Shown: positions 26,480 to 35,536, numbered from the stretch's first letter. The stretch: 64,000 nt of DNA from Halapricum desulfuricans (GCF_017094505.1 NZ_CP064787.1:2852001-2916000), one strand, 5' to 3'. The notes: a model not told the origin generated them from the sequence alone. Numbers and translations: made by a program.

Positions 26480-27420
26480 CGGCGTCGGGTCCCGTCCTCG
26501 CACACCTCGACCGGCCCCGGGGACCCGAAGCGCGTGTCGGCGTCGTCGCCGATCCGCACCTCTCGACCCGAGCGGAGGGGACCTCGAAGCTGTTCGAGCA
26601 CACCGTCGATCACTTCGCGGCAGCGGTCGAGGACATGCGCCGGCGCGACGTCGACGCGGTCCTGTCGCCGGGCGATCTGACGAAGGACGGCGAACCCTGG
26701 AACTACGGGGCCGTCGACGACGTACTCGCGGACCTCGACGTGCCGTTTCTTGCCGTGCCCGGCAACCACGACGTGCCGAAGGCGAGCGACGAACACGAGA
26801 CGCCCCCACTCGAGCGGTTCGCACGAAAGTACGGTCCGGGCGAGCTGCCCTTCCACGCCGAGGTCGCCGGGCTCGACGTCTTCGGCGTGAACAGCGCCGG
26901 TACCGCCGAGCGCCTCACCGAGAGTCACGACGGCCACGTCGAGCAGTCCCAGCGCGACTGGCTGGCCGAAGCGCTCGGGGACGCTACTGACCCCGTCGTG
27001 CTGGTGCATCACAACTTCCCACCGGTCTCGGAGCAACTGGCGGCCCACCAGGAGATCGAACCGGAGATGGCTGTCCCGCCGACGATGCGCGAACCGGAGC
27101 CGCTGGCCGAGACACTCGCGGCGGGTGACACGGCCCTGGCCCTGACCGGCCACTACCACCTGCCGACGGCCGATCGCTACCGTGGCGTCCGGGAGATCGC
27201 CGCGCCGACGACGTGCTCGTTCCCGCAGTCGTATCTCCTGCTCGAGGTCTCGCCCGAGGGAACGACCGTCCGGTTCGTCCCGGTCGCCGACGAGACGGGC
27301 CTCGAGATGGCCCACGCCCGCCGGAGCGCGGACTCGACGACCGCCCGCGGCCTCACTGCGATCGCCGCCGCTCGCGTCGCTTCGTTCCCCCTGATCGACG
27401 ACCGCCAGACTCCGCGCTGA
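26476..27420 (+). CDS. Calcineurin-like metallophosphoesterase
   Basis: The 314-residue protein carries the full two-metal phosphoesterase signature: ADPHLS (DxH), SPGDLTKDG (GDxx), PGNHD (GNHD), LVHHN and TGHYH (GHxH). The substrate is unknown; related enzymes act on cyclic nucleotides, dinucleotides or nucleic acids. There is no signal peptide, so it is cytoplasmic. It is coupled to the DUF7529 gene by a 4-base overlap. Confidence 0.88.
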   Translation: MTASGPVLAHLDRPRGPEARVGVVADPHLSTRAEGTSKLFEHTVDHFAAAVEDMRRRDVDAVLSPGDLTKDGEPWNYGAVDDVLADLDVPFLAVPGNHDVPKASDEHETPPLERFARKYGPGELPFHAEVAGLDVFGVNSAGTAERLTESHDGHVEQSQRDWLAEALGDATDPVVLVHHNFPPVSEQLAAHQEIEPEMAVPPTMREPEPLAETLAAGDTALALTGHYHLPTADRYRGVREIAAPTTCSFPQSYLLLEVSPEGTTVRFVPVADETGLEMAHARRSADSTTARGLTAIAAARVASFPLIDDRQTPR

Positions 27421-27559
27421 CCGCCGACCGACCCGGCACACCTCGGCGGCGGCACCGGCTGTCCGCCCATCACGACTCGGCCCTATTTTTCGATACGTAC
27501 TGATATATATTCGATATCCGATCGATACTGATACATATGAGGTCGCCGACGGCCGGAGT

Positions 27560-28363
27560 ATGGCGATTACGGACCTCGCTCGCGAGGCCGCCGAAGCCGG
27601 AGCGACGACCGCCGTCGACCTGTTTCGGACGGATCTCTCGGTCGAGCGCAAGGACGGCAAGACCGATTACGTGACCCGGGCCGACCGCCAGGCACAACGG
27701 CAGATCGTGTCGACGATCCGGGAGTCGGACCCGGAGAGTGTGATTGTCGGCGAGGAAAACGACGCCAGAACGGACGTGCCCGACGACGGGCGAGCCTGGG
27801 TGATCGATCCGATCGACGGGACGAACAACTACGTGCGCGGGATGCGCTACTGGGCGACGAGCGTCGCAGTCGTCGAGGACGGCGAGCCGATCGCGGCGGC
27901 GAACGTGCTGCCGGCGGTCGGCGACACCTACGTCGCCGGACGGGACGGGGTCCGTCGCAACGGCGAGTCGGTCTCCGTCTCGGGACGGACTGACCCGGAG
28001 ACGTTCACCGTCGCCCCGACAGTGTGGTGGGACCTCGATCGCAGAGACGAGTACGCGGCGGCCGCCGAGGGGATCGTAACCCGGTTCGGTGACCTCGTCC
28101 GGCTGAAATCCGTTCACGTCGCGCTCGCTCTCGTCGCCGCCGGGTCGATCGAAGGGGTGGTCACCAACGTCCGGCCGAACCCGTGGGACTCCATCGCGGG
28201 CGTGCATCTGGTCGAGCAGGCCGGCGGACGGGTCACCGATATTGAGGGCCGGGACTGGCACCACGACAGTCGAGGACTTGTCGCCTCGAACGGACACGAC
28301 CACGAGGCGATGTTGGCAGTAGCCCGCGAGGCCGACCGGCTGCGCGAACGGAAAGGAACTTGA
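27560..28363 (+). CDS. Inositol monophosphatase family phosphatase
   Basis: The 267-residue enzyme belongs to the Li+-sensitive phosphatase superfamily (IMPase/FBPase/PAP phosphatase). The metal site is visible: Glu65/Glu66 in VGEEND, WVIDPIDGTNNYVRG at 80-94 (Asp83, Asp86), and a late PWDSIAGVHLVEQAGG motif. Archaeal members can act on inositol phosphate or fructose-1,6-bisphosphate, and sequence alone does not decide. AT-rich promoter sequence (ATATATATTCGATATCCG, near 27503-27520) lies upstream. hisH follows after 22 bases on the same strand. Confidence 0.88.
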   Translation: MAITDLAREAAEAGATTAVDLFRTDLSVERKDGKTDYVTRADRQAQRQIVSTIRESDPESVIVGEENDARTDVPDDGRAWVIDPIDGTNNYVRGMRYWATSVAVVEDGEPIAAANVLPAVGDTYVAGRDGVRRNGESVSVSGRTDPETFTVAPTVWWDLDRRDEYAAAAEGIVTRFGDLVRLKSVHVALALVAAGSIEGVVTNVRPNPWDSIAGVHLVEQAGGRVTDIEGRDWHHDSRGLVASNGHDHEAMLAVAREADRLRERKGT

Positions 28364-28385
28364 CGACACTCCACCAACAGCGGGT

Positions 28386-29036
28386 ATGAGCAACACGCGA
28401 GCGACCACGGCGTCGATCGTGGTGGTCGATTACGGACTGGGGAACCTCCGCAGCGTCACGCGGGGGCTCGAACGCGCCGGCGCCGACGTCGAGATCAGCG
28501 ACGACCCCGCTGACTTCGAGGCCGCAGACGGGATCGTCCTGCCGGGTGTCGGGGCGTTCTCCGAGGGGATGGACAACGCCGGCCCGTTCCGTGAGACGCT
28601 GGTCGAACTCGCGGCGGACGGAAAACCCCTGTTCGGGATCTGTCTCGGCATGCAGATGCTCCTCACGACGAGCGAAGAGGCCGAACACGCCGGCGAGGGC
28701 GACGTCGAAGGGCTGGACCTGATCCCGGGGGCGAACCGTCGGTTCACCGGCGACCGCAAGATCCCGCACATGGGCTGGAACCAGCTGTCAGTCGAGCGCG
28801 AGCATCCCCTCGTCGAGGGCGTCGACGGGGAGTACGCCTACTTCGTCCACTCCTACTACGCCGATCCCGAGGACCCCGATGCCGTCGTGACGACGACCGA
28901 CTACGGCCCCGAGTTCGCGAGCGTCGTCGCCAACGAGGCCGGCAACGTCTTCGGGACGCAGTTCCACCCGGAAAAGAGCGGAGAAACGGGACTGCGGATC
29001 TTGCGGAATTTCGTCGACTACTGTGCAGAGCGGTGA
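28386..29036 (+). CDS. hisH: Imidazole glycerol phosphate synthase subunit HisH (glutaminase)
   Basis: The 216-residue class I glutamine amidotransferase supplies ammonia to HisF in histidine synthesis. The catalytic triad is visible: Cys86 in FGICLGMQ, and His194 and Glu196 in FHPEKSG. Other family motifs are DYGLGNLRSV near the N-terminus, LPGVGAF, and HMGWNQL. hisF is not in the window, so the his genes are dispersed, as usual in haloarchaea. It follows the IMPase-like gene closely. Confidence 0.95.
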   Translation: MSNTRATTASIVVVDYGLGNLRSVTRGLERAGADVEISDDPADFEAADGIVLPGVGAFSEGMDNAGPFRETLVELAADGKPLFGICLGMQMLLTTSEEAEHAGEGDVEGLDLIPGANRRFTGDRKIPHMGWNQLSVEREHPLVEGVDGEYAYFVHSYYADPEDPDAVVTTTDYGPEFASVVANEAGNVFGTQFHPEKSGETGLRILRNFVDYCAER

Positions 29037-29089
29037 GCGGACGCCTCGCAGGCGCGTTGTACCGGCTGTCAGCTTGGTTGACGGCCGTG

Positions 29090-29911
29090 TCACTCGGCCG
29101 GTTTCTCGGCCTCGATCCGTGCCGAGAGCAGCGATCCGCCGAGATCGTACTCGTCGTGCCACTCGTCGATGACCTCGCGACTGTCGGGATCGAGTTCGAC
29201 GCTGATATCGACGAATCCAGCCGCTTCGAGCAGGGTCGTGATCGTCTCCGGCGACTCGGCACCGCTGATACAGCCCGCCAGTGCTCCGGGGTCCCCTCGG
29301 ACACCCTCTGGAAGCGAGTCGGTTCGGACCGGATCGGTTATCGCCAGCCGACCGCCCGGCCGGAGGACCCGATAAGCCTCCTCGAACACCCGGTCTTTCG
29401 CCGGCGAGAGGTTGACCACGCAGTTTGAGATGATGGTGTCGACGACACCGTCGGCGACCGGCAGGTGTTCGATCTCTCCCAGGCGAAACGAGACGTTCCC
29501 GGCGTCGTTCTCTCGGGCGTTCGCACGGGCCTTCTCGATCATCTCCGGCGTCATGTCGACGCCGATGACCCTGCCTTCGGGACCGACTTCCCGGGCTGCC
29601 AGAAAGCAGTCGAAACCCCCGCCGGAGCCCAGATCGAGGACTGTCTCGCCCGGCTCGAGGTCGGCGATCGCCGTCGGGTTGCCACAGCCCAGTCCGAGGT
29701 TGGCCTCGCCCTCGACGGTCTCGATCGACTCGTCGTCGTAGCCGATCTCGCGGGCGATCTCGTCGGCATCGCTGGCTGTATCACTGGCATCCGAGCCGCT
29801 GTCGCCGTCCCCACAGCACGACGTCTCAGCACCGCCACAGCATTCATCGCTCGCGGCGTCGGCGTAGCGATCCCGGACCAGCCGTCGAACCGCGCTTTCG
29901 TCGTCTGTCAT
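29090..29911 (-). CDS. arsM: Arsenite S-adenosylmethionine methyltransferase
   Basis: The 273-residue enzyme methylates As(III) using SAM. The SAM site is VLDLGSGGGFDCFLAA (about 91-106), and GVDMTPEMIEKAR follows. The three conserved As-binding cysteines are Cys76 (GLGCGNP), Cys164 (SNCVVNL) and Cys214 (LAGCIS). There are two extra Cys pairs near the N-terminus (Cys24-25, Cys32-33) that may also bind arsenic. The gene overlaps the upstream arsR by four bases, so the regulator and enzyme form a two-gene arsenic-responsive operon. No arsenite pump is visible in the window. Confidence 0.93.
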   Translation of the reverse strand: MTDDESAVRRLVRDRYADAASDECCGGAETSCCGDGDSGSDASDTASDADEIAREIGYDDESIETVEGEANLGLGCGNPTAIADLEPGETVLDLGSGGGFDCFLAAREVGPEGRVIGVDMTPEMIEKARANARENDAGNVSFRLGEIEHLPVADGVVDTIISNCVVNLSPAKDRVFEEAYRVLRPGGRLAITDPVRTDSLPEGVRGDPGALAGCISGAESPETITTLLEAAGFVDISVELDPDSREVIDEWHDEYDLGGSLLSARIEAEKPAE

Positions 29912-30258
29912 CGGCGATCCCCCCGAATCCCGTCCAGCGTCGCGAGCAACTGCTCGGCCTCGTCGGTCAGCCCGTAGTATCGCCAGTTGCCGTCTTTCCG
30001 CCGTGTCACCAGCCCCGCAGTGTACAATCGCGAGAGGGCCTGACTCACGGCACTCTGGCTGACGCCGACGGCCGATTCGAGGTCACAGACGCAGACCTCG
30101 CCGTCCGCACCGTCGATTCGCCGGAGCAACTCGTAGCGCGTGTCATCACCCATCGCCGACAGCAACTCGACGTCCGCCGCCAGCGCGCCGGTGTCGACCG
30201 CCCCGACCGGCACACAGCAGTCGGCTTCCTCGGTCGCCACATCTACGTTGCCATCCAT
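29908..30258 (-). CDS. arsR: ArsR family metalloregulator
   Basis: The 116-residue winged-helix repressor has LSAMGDDTRYELLRRI, the recognition helix SQSAVSQALSRLYTAGLV and the wing RRKDGNWRYYGL. Cys residues in ADCCVP (about 13-16) and EVCVCDLE (about 55-60) provide the likely As(III) site, matching classical ArsR (CVC). Its stop overlaps the arsM start. The TATA region just upstream contains an inverted AT repeat (30272-30293), which suggests autorepression relieved by arsenite. Confidence 0.92.
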   Translation of the reverse strand: MDGNVDVATEEADCCVPVGAVDTGALAADVELLSAMGDDTRYELLRRIDGADGEVCVCDLESAVGVSQSAVSQALSRLYTAGLVTRRKDGNWRYYGLTDEAEQLLATLDGIRGDRR

Positions 30259-30271
30259 ATTAACTATCTCT

Positions 30272-30293
30272 TATATTGGTGTTCCCTAATATA
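30272..30293 (-). promoter_or_regulatory. Probable arsR promoter/operator
   Basis: TATATTGG (30272-30279) and CCTAATATA (30285-30293) form an inverted repeat with one extra base in one arm. The AT-rich core is the only good TATA element before the arsR ATG at 30258 and is close enough for a leaderless or nearly leaderless transcript. A dimer of ArsR is the expected ligand. Confidence 0.5.
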
Positions 30294-30359
30294 GATGCTT
30301 TGATCGTCACCAAATCCGCAGAGAGCGATCAATCGGCATTCAGTGGACGACGGGGGCAA

Positions 30360-30962
30360 TCAGCCGGTGTCTCGGTCGAGGACAGCCCGGATGCCGAGGA
30401 CGACAAGACCGCCGAAAATCGCCAGTATAGATAGATGGCCGACAGATATCCCGCCGCCCTGAGCGAAGACGTTCTCACCCGCAACAGCACTCAGGTACGT
30501 CGAGAAGACAGAGACGCCGAACACCCCGACCCCGATCAGACCGACCGTCGCAACGATCGCCAGTCCGCCGGTCACCAGCGAGAGCCCGATAGCGATCTGC
30601 TCGAGGTTTACGATCGCACGGGCTGTCCCCTCTTCGAGCGGTTCGTGCCCCACGCGATACCAGTACAGGGCGGCGAGCGCCAGCGCCGAGGCGACTTCGA
30701 TCGCCCAGCCGACCAGCCCCAGAAACAGGATCTTCGGGGCCGCGAGAAACGGATCGAGCGTCCCGACGTGCGCGCCGATAGTCGGCGGATAGAGCGAATA
30801 CAGCGGCAGGATCGAGGCCAGCAGCGCGAGCAACACGGCCTGGTAGGTCAGGGCCCGGGAGACGGGAACAGTGATGATCCCCTCGGCATAGCGGAGCCGT
30901 TCGTACTGAGACGTCGAGAGGATCGCGTCGGTTATCGGATCGTCGGACGGCCGGTCGTCCAT
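30360..30962 (-). CDS. Membrane protein of unknown function
   Basis: A 200-residue protein with about four to five hydrophobic segments, including YQAVLLALLASILPLYSL, ILFLGLVGWAIEVASALALA, and IAIGLSLVTGGLAIVATVGL, ending with a short charged tail (VLDRDTG). The N-terminus (MDDRPSDDPITDAILSTSQY) is polar. I do not recognise the family. Start at 30962 is preferred to an upstream start at 30977 because the shorter form has the usual acidic start. It stands alone between arsR and the next small membrane protein gene, all on the minus strand. Confidence 0.6.
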   Translation of the reverse strand: MDDRPSDDPITDAILSTSQYERLRYAEGIITVPVSRALTYQAVLLALLASILPLYSLYPPTIGAHVGTLDPFLAAPKILFLGLVGWAIEVASALALAALYWYRVGHEPLEEGTARAIVNLEQIAIGLSLVTGGLAIVATVGLIGVGVFGVSVFSTYLSAVAGENVFAQGGGISVGHLSILAIFGGLVVLGIRAVLDRDTG

Positions 30963-31045
30963 GGTTCGTGTGAGCACGACTAGAGGACGTTTTTCGTGTT
31001 AATCGTTTCGCCCGGTCGGATACGGTCAGCGTGCGAAGACGCCGG

Positions 31046-31429
31046 TCACACCGACACCGCAGCCCCGTAGATGACGCTGACGAGGAACACGGCGGCGGCG
31101 AGCGCCTTGGCGGAGAGCAACAGCGCCTGACGGATGTCCTGCGAGCGGGCGTCGCTGTCCTCGACGGACCCCTCGGCGTCGTCGAAGCCGTAGTGGCCGG
31201 CCACCGCGTAGCCGGCGCAGAACTGCCGGCGGGCCTGCAACACTCCGAGAACGCCACCATACAGGAAAATGAAACTCCCCAGAACGTAGGTCTCGGGGTA
31301 GTCGGCGAGCAGGACCGCCGCGATGTAGGCGAACGCGACGGCGAAACTCGCGTAGCCGAGCAGGCGGCGCTTTCGCTGTTCGCCCGCGCCGATGTTACAC
31401 ACTCCGGGCTGGTACGCTTCGTCGGCCAT
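31046..31429 (-). CDS. Small membrane protein with CNIG motif
   Basis: The 127-residue protein begins MADEAYQPGVCNIGAGEQRKRRLLGYASF, with a CNIG-x-x-x-x-R-R motif directly before the first hydrophobic segment. A second Cys lies in RRQFCAGYAVAGHYG after two membrane segments, and there is a third segment near the C-terminus. The spaced Cys residues at membrane borders suggest a metal or redox site, but I know no function. It lies 33 bases upstream of... the 31463 gene on the same strand, in the order 31463 gene then this gene in transcription. Confidence 0.55.
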   Translation of the reverse strand: MADEAYQPGVCNIGAGEQRKRRLLGYASFAVAFAYIAAVLLADYPETYVLGSFIFLYGGVLGVLQARRQFCAGYAVAGHYGFDDAEGSVEDSDARSQDIRQALLLSAKALAAAVFLVSVIYGAAVSV

Positions 31430-31462
31430 ATCCCGGCTACGGGCGGGGCGTTGAAAAGTCTG

Positions 31463-31975
31463 CTAGGGCTGGGTCGCCGCGTGCTGGAGCGCGCCCCCGA
31501 GCGCGCCAGCGAAGGCGGGCAACAGGAGGTTGCCGAAGACGAGCGCGAGATAGCGCAGCGGGATGGCCGTGTTCGAGACGGGCGTCGAGGGGATGAGGTA
31601 CAGCGCGAGCGCCGCGAGCGTCGCCAGACAGACGCCGACGCCGACGGTCGCGCCGGCTTTCGTCGCGGCCCAGCCGTCGTCGAGTCGCCCGGCTCGCACC
31701 GGGACGATCGCCCCGCCGGCGACGGCGACGAGCAAGCCGACGAACGCGGGGACAGCCATCAACAGTGGCGGGACGCCGCCCGACAGAGCCAGCAAGACGA
31801 ACGCGGAGCCGAACACGTAGATCGCACCGGCGTATCCGGGCGGCGAGAAGGACCCGATGGCCGGCGGTCGAACGGCGACGACCAGGATCAGCGCGACGAG
31901 ATAGCCGACGATCCAGACGCCGATTCCGACGCCGACGCCGGTGAGAAACGGAGAGGGCTGACGGCGATAGGACAT
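31463..31975 (-). CDS. Polytopic membrane protein of unknown function
   Basis: A 170-residue protein starting MSYRRQPSPFLTGVGVGIGV with about five hydrophobic segments, for example IVGYLVALILVVAV, AIYVFGSAFVLLALSG and LLMAVPAFVGLLVAVAGG. I cannot assign a family. The frame is open further upstream, but that part is arginine-rich and unlikely to be translated. The ATG at 31975 is followed directly by a normal membrane-protein N-terminus. It precedes the 31429 gene by 33 bases on the same strand. Confidence 0.55.
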   Translation of the reverse strand: MSYRRQPSPFLTGVGVGIGVWIVGYLVALILVVAVRPPAIGSFSPPGYAGAIYVFGSAFVLLALSGGVPPLLMAVPAFVGLLVAVAGGAIVPVRAGRLDDGWAATKAGATVGVGVCLATLAALALYLIPSTPVSNTAIPLRYLALVFGNLLLPAFAGALGGALQHAATQP

Positions 31976-32094
31976 ACGCGTGTCCCGGACCGGCGCGAGT
32001 AAATAGTTGCCGACGGCAGACCGCCCGTCACCCCGGATTGACACCCTCCTCCGCCGACCCCCGATTTCTTGACACTCGGGCACGTGGGGCCGGT

Positions 32095-33075
32095 ATGCCG
32101 ACAGTCTACGCGGCACTGGACGACCGCGTGCTGGCAGCCCGGGGGTCGTCGGGGTCGTGGCGGACCGCCGTCAGACTCCAGGGGCGGAACTTGCAGGCAC
32201 TGGCGGCCTCGCCGGCCCGACCGGAACGGGTTTTCGTCGGCGCGGACGGCTCCGGGCTGTGGCGAGGGACCGAGAAGGGTCGGGCATTCGATCGCGTCTG
32301 GCTGGCCGACGCGCCGGGATCGGTGACGGCAGTGGCGGTCTCGCCACACGACCCGGACGTAATCTGGGCCGGGACCGAGCCCAGCGCGGTGTATCGCTCC
32401 CGGGACGCGGGCGAGACCTGGAGCCGGAAATCGGGGCTGACGGACCTGCCGTCAGCGAGCGAGTGGTCGTTCCCGCCGCGGCCGGAGACCCATCACGTCC
32501 GGTGGATCGAGCCCGATCCTCACGACCGGGGCCGACTCTACGTCGGGATCGAGGCCGGCGCGTTCGTTCGGAGCGGCGACGGCGGGTCGACCTGGAAAGA
32601 CCGTCCGGAGAGCGCGCCGCGAGACGTCCACGAGATCGTGACTCACCGGGCGGCCGGACGGGTGTACGTCGCGGCCGGGGACGGGTACGCCGAGTCGGCC
32701 GACGGCGGCGACAGCTGGCGGTTCCGACAGCGGGGGCTGGACCACCGCTACGTCTGGAGTGTCGCTGTCGACCCGGACGACCCCGAGCACGTGCTGGTCT
32801 CGGCGGCGACCAGCGCCCACCGGGCGCACGACCCCGACGGGCAGAGCCACGTCTATCGCCGCGTCGGTGACCGATGGGAACTCACTATGGACGGACTTCC
32901 CGGACCGGACGGCCTCGCGCGGGCAGTCCTCGGGACCGGGCCAGACGGGGCATGTTACGCGCTGACTAATCACGGTCTGTTCCGGTCGCCGACAGGCGAC
33001 GGCTGGCACCGCCTGCCCGTCGACTGGCAACGGCGGTACCGGGAGTCGCTCCCCCGCGGGCTGGCAGTCGTTTGA
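32095..33075 (+). CDS. BNR/Asp-box repeat beta-propeller protein
   Basis: The 326-residue protein has repeated Asp-box motifs: SRDAGETWSRK, SGDGGSTWKDR and SADGGDSWRFR, spaced about 50-60 residues apart. Between them are VAVSPHDPDVIWAGT and VAVDPDDPEHVLVSA, as in the sortilin/YCF48/sialidase-like propellers. There is no signal peptide, so it is probably cytoplasmic. Propellers of this type usually serve binding rather than catalysis; no glycosidase residues are obvious. It is divergent from the 31463 membrane protein gene. Confidence 0.75.
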   Translation: MPTVYAALDDRVLAARGSSGSWRTAVRLQGRNLQALAASPARPERVFVGADGSGLWRGTEKGRAFDRVWLADAPGSVTAVAVSPHDPDVIWAGTEPSAVYRSRDAGETWSRKSGLTDLPSASEWSFPPRPETHHVRWIEPDPHDRGRLYVGIEAGAFVRSGDGGSTWKDRPESAPRDVHEIVTHRAAGRVYVAAGDGYAESADGGDSWRFRQRGLDHRYVWSVAVDPDDPEHVLVSAATSAHRAHDPDGQSHVYRRVGDRWELTMDGLPGPDGLARAVLGTGPDGACYALTNHGLFRSPTGDGWHRLPVDWQRRYRESLPRGLAVV

Positions 33076-33250
33076 TGCGCTGTCAGCTGTACCAGTTCGG
33101 CGGGATTTCGGCATGTAGGGTGCTGGAATCCCGGCGGAATATGTCACCGGAGGATATCTCCCAGCTCGTCTCTGCGTCGACCCGACTCCCCCGTGTGGTC
33201 ACGGTGTCGCGGGGAAAAGACATATCCCGGGAGTCTGACTTCGAAGAGAT

Positions 33251-33778
33251 ATGCGCCGCATCGCCCTGATCGCCGGGATCGGTCTGATTCTTCTGATCGG
33301 ACTGCTCAGCTACAGCGTCCTGTGGGCCGCCTCGACAGGTGGCAGTGATACGGAGGGGACAGTAAACGCGACTATCACCGGGCTCGAACCGCGCGTGTCG
33401 GTCAACACGCTCTCGCTCGAGCAGGCACTCGCCGGCGACGGGACGACGAGCTGTGTCAGCACTGTGCCGATGCCCGACGGCTGGCAACTCGCGGGGAGCG
33501 CGCGTCTCGAACGCCGGGGGAACGCGAGCGGCCAGCGAACGCTCTCGTGGTCGCTGACTGTCGACGGTCGGCGACTGTCGAACGGGACGGAAACGCTCGA
33601 TCGCTACGGCTCCGAGCGACTCCTGTTCGTCGACGCCGGCGAGTGGGACGGGGCGCTCGAACCTGGCTCGACGGCGACGGCGAACCTGACAGTATCGTAC
33701 AACGGGACGCGAGTCACGAGCGAAACCCGATCGATCACGGTTCACAACAGGAGCGAACCGCCCTGCTCGGACAAGTGA
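33251..33778 (+). CDS. Membrane-anchored exported protein, unknown function
   Basis: The 175-residue protein begins with a signal anchor (MRRIALIAGIGLILLIGLLS), followed by an acidic, Thr/Ser/Asn-rich beta-type domain with several N-x-S/T sites (for example NATIT, NGT, NLT and NRS). Two Cys residues (TTSCVST and the final EPPCSDK) could form a disulfide. I do not recognise the family. It is probably a single-pass protein facing outside. A strong pair of hairpins follows the gene at 33800-33849. Confidence 0.55.
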   Translation: MRRIALIAGIGLILLIGLLSYSVLWAASTGGSDTEGTVNATITGLEPRVSVNTLSLEQALAGDGTTSCVSTVPMPDGWQLAGSARLERRGNASGQRTLSWSLTVDGRRLSNGTETLDRYGSERLLFVDAGEWDGALEPGSTATANLTVSYNGTRVTSETRSITVHNRSEPPCSDK

Positions 33779-33799
33779 TAGCGGTTACTGTAACGATGT

Positions 33800-33849
33800 G
33801 CCGGTGTGACCGCACACCGGCGGACTCGCAAGGCTCAATCGCCGAGTCC
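33800..33849. other. Two adjacent stem-loops
   Basis: GCCGGTGTG/CACACCGGC (33800-33808 and 33813-33821) form a perfect 9-bp stem with a 4-base loop. It is followed at once by GGACTCG/CGAGTCC (33822-33828 and 33843-33849), a 7-bp stem with a 14-base loop. They lie between the 33251 gene and the aldo/keto reductase gene. No T-tract follows, so transcript processing or mRNA stability is as likely as termination. Confidence 0.5.
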
Positions 33850-33896
33850 AGTTCCGGAGCCAGAGGGTTTTGGCCCCGGGGGCCATAGGCCAGCGT

Positions 33897-34715
33897 ATGG
33901 AATACGAGACCACCCAGGGCGTGGAGGTGCCGGCGCTCGGCCTGGGAACGTGGCAACTCACCGGACGGGACTGCGCTACAGCCGTCGAGACGGCCCTGGA
34001 AGTCGGCTACCGACACATCGACACCGCACAGGTCTACGGCAACGAGGCGGAGGTCGGCGAGGGCATCGCCGCCGCCGGCGTCGATCGCGAGGAGGTCTTC
34101 CTGACGACGAAACTGGACGCCCGAAACCGGACCTACCAGCGAGTGGTCGACTCGACCCGCGAGAGTCTCGAGAAACTGGGGACCGACTACGTGGACCTGC
34201 TGTTGATCCACCAGCCGAACTACCTCACGCGGGCCAGCCACGAGGAGACGCTGCGGGCGATGGCCGACCTCGTCGACGAGGGACTAATCCGTCACGTCGG
34301 CGTGAGCAACTTCGGCGTCGAGAAGCTCAAACACGCTCGGGAGGTCAGCGACGTCCCCATACTCACCGATCAGGTCCAGTACCACCCCTACTGGGACCAG
34401 CGGACGCTGCTGGATTACTGTCGCGTTCACGACGTGCTCCTGACGGCCTACAGTCCGCTGGCCCGGGGGAGCGTGCTGGACGATCCGATCCTCGAACGGA
34501 TCGGGACGGCCTACGGCAAATCGCCGGCACAGGTCGCCCTGCGGTGGTTGCTCCAGCAGGACGGCGTCGTCACGATCCCCAAGGCGACGAGCCGCGAGCA
34601 CATCGAATCGAACCTGGATGTCTTCGACTTCTGGCTGAGCGACGCCGAGATGCGCGAGATCCGCCAGCCCTCGAAGCTCCGGACGGCCGCGGCCTACCTG
34701 CGGTCGATGGTGTGA
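33897..34715 (+). CDS. Aldo/keto reductase
   Basis: The 272-residue NADPH-dependent TIM-barrel reductase has VPALGLGTWQL, YRHIDTAQVYGNEAEVG (catalytic Asp and Tyr), TTKLDARN (Lys) and LLLIHQPN (His), giving the complete Asp-Tyr-Lys-His tetrad, and late cofactor-binding VVTIPKATSREHIESNL. It resembles 2,5-diketo-gluconate reductase-type enzymes. The real substrate is not predictable. ATG 33897 gives the usual short N-terminus MEYETTQGVEVP. The MBL hydrolase gene follows after 31 bases. Confidence 0.9.
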   Translation: MEYETTQGVEVPALGLGTWQLTGRDCATAVETALEVGYRHIDTAQVYGNEAEVGEGIAAAGVDREEVFLTTKLDARNRTYQRVVDSTRESLEKLGTDYVDLLLIHQPNYLTRASHEETLRAMADLVDEGLIRHVGVSNFGVEKLKHAREVSDVPILTDQVQYHPYWDQRTLLDYCRVHDVLLTAYSPLARGSVLDDPILERIGTAYGKSPAQVALRWLLQQDGVVTIPKATSREHIESNLDVFDFWLSDAEMREIRQPSKLRTAAAYLRSMV

Positions 34716-34746
34716 CTTTTCGGGGCTGGCACGAGTACGCTCGCGC

Positions 34747-35412
34747 ATGGCGACGGAACTCATCGAGGGCGTCTGGTGGCTCGATCTCCGCGGTGTGAAC
34801 GCCTATCTCGTCGATGACGGTGACAGCCTGACGCTCGTGGACGCGGGCACGCCGCTGTCGCGCCGTAAGCTGGCGCGGGACCTTCGGGACCTCGGCCGCG
34901 GCTTCGCCGATATCGACCGGGTGCTGGTGACCCACTACGACGTCGACCACGTCGGCGTACTGGACCGGATCGATGCACCCGTCTACGCCGGCGCGACCGA
35001 CGCTCCGCTGGTGGCAGGCGAGCGCCGGCCGGGCGTAGGCGGTCGCAAGGGACTGAGTCAGCGTCTCGCGGCCCCGTTCTGTCCACCGCCGGCCGGTCCA
35101 GTCCGCTCGATCGGTGACGGCGACAGCGTCGGTTCGTTTACGGTCTTCCACACTCCTGGCCACACGCCGGGGCACGTCAGCTACGTCAGCGAGCGCCTGT
35201 CGGCGGCCTTTGTCGGTGATCTGGTCCGGGAGTCGGACGGGCGACTCGAGCCCTCACCGTGGCTTCTGAGCCACGACACCGAACAGGTGCGAGCGAGCAT
35301 TCGGCGACTGGCTGCGGAGCTTCCCGAGGTTGACGTCCTCGGGATGGGCCACGGGATCCCGTTCAAGCGGGACGGTCGCGAACGGCTGCGAGAACTGGCC
35401 GACCGGCTGTGA
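34747..35412 (+). CDS. MBL-fold metallo-hydrolase
   Basis: The 221-residue metallo-beta-lactamase-fold protein has the metal motif THYDVDHVG (HxxxDH, with Tyr in place of the usual first-loop His partner), plus FHTPGHTPGHVSY, FVGDLV and a final GMGHGIPF. These provide most ligands of a two-metal site, though the first motif is HYDVDH rather than HxHxDH, so the metal set may be altered. The substrate is unknown; small thioesters or lactones are common in this group. It follows the aldo/keto reductase gene closely. Confidence 0.85.
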   Translation: MATELIEGVWWLDLRGVNAYLVDDGDSLTLVDAGTPLSRRKLARDLRDLGRGFADIDRVLVTHYDVDHVGVLDRIDAPVYAGATDAPLVAGERRPGVGGRKGLSQRLAAPFCPPPAGPVRSIGDGDSVGSFTVFHTPGHTPGHVSYVSERLSAAFVGDLVRESDGRLEPSPWLLSHDTEQVRASIRRLAAELPEVDVLGMGHGIPFKRDGRERLRELADRL

Positions 35413-35536
35413 CCGTCTGGTTCGGATCGACTGGCCCGGCAGTGCCAGACGACGTGGGGCCCGCAGGAAGTGTTAGCTATCCACACGACGTTTCAGGACC
35501 GATACGACCATGTCGGCGGCGCGAGCACGGAGAGAC

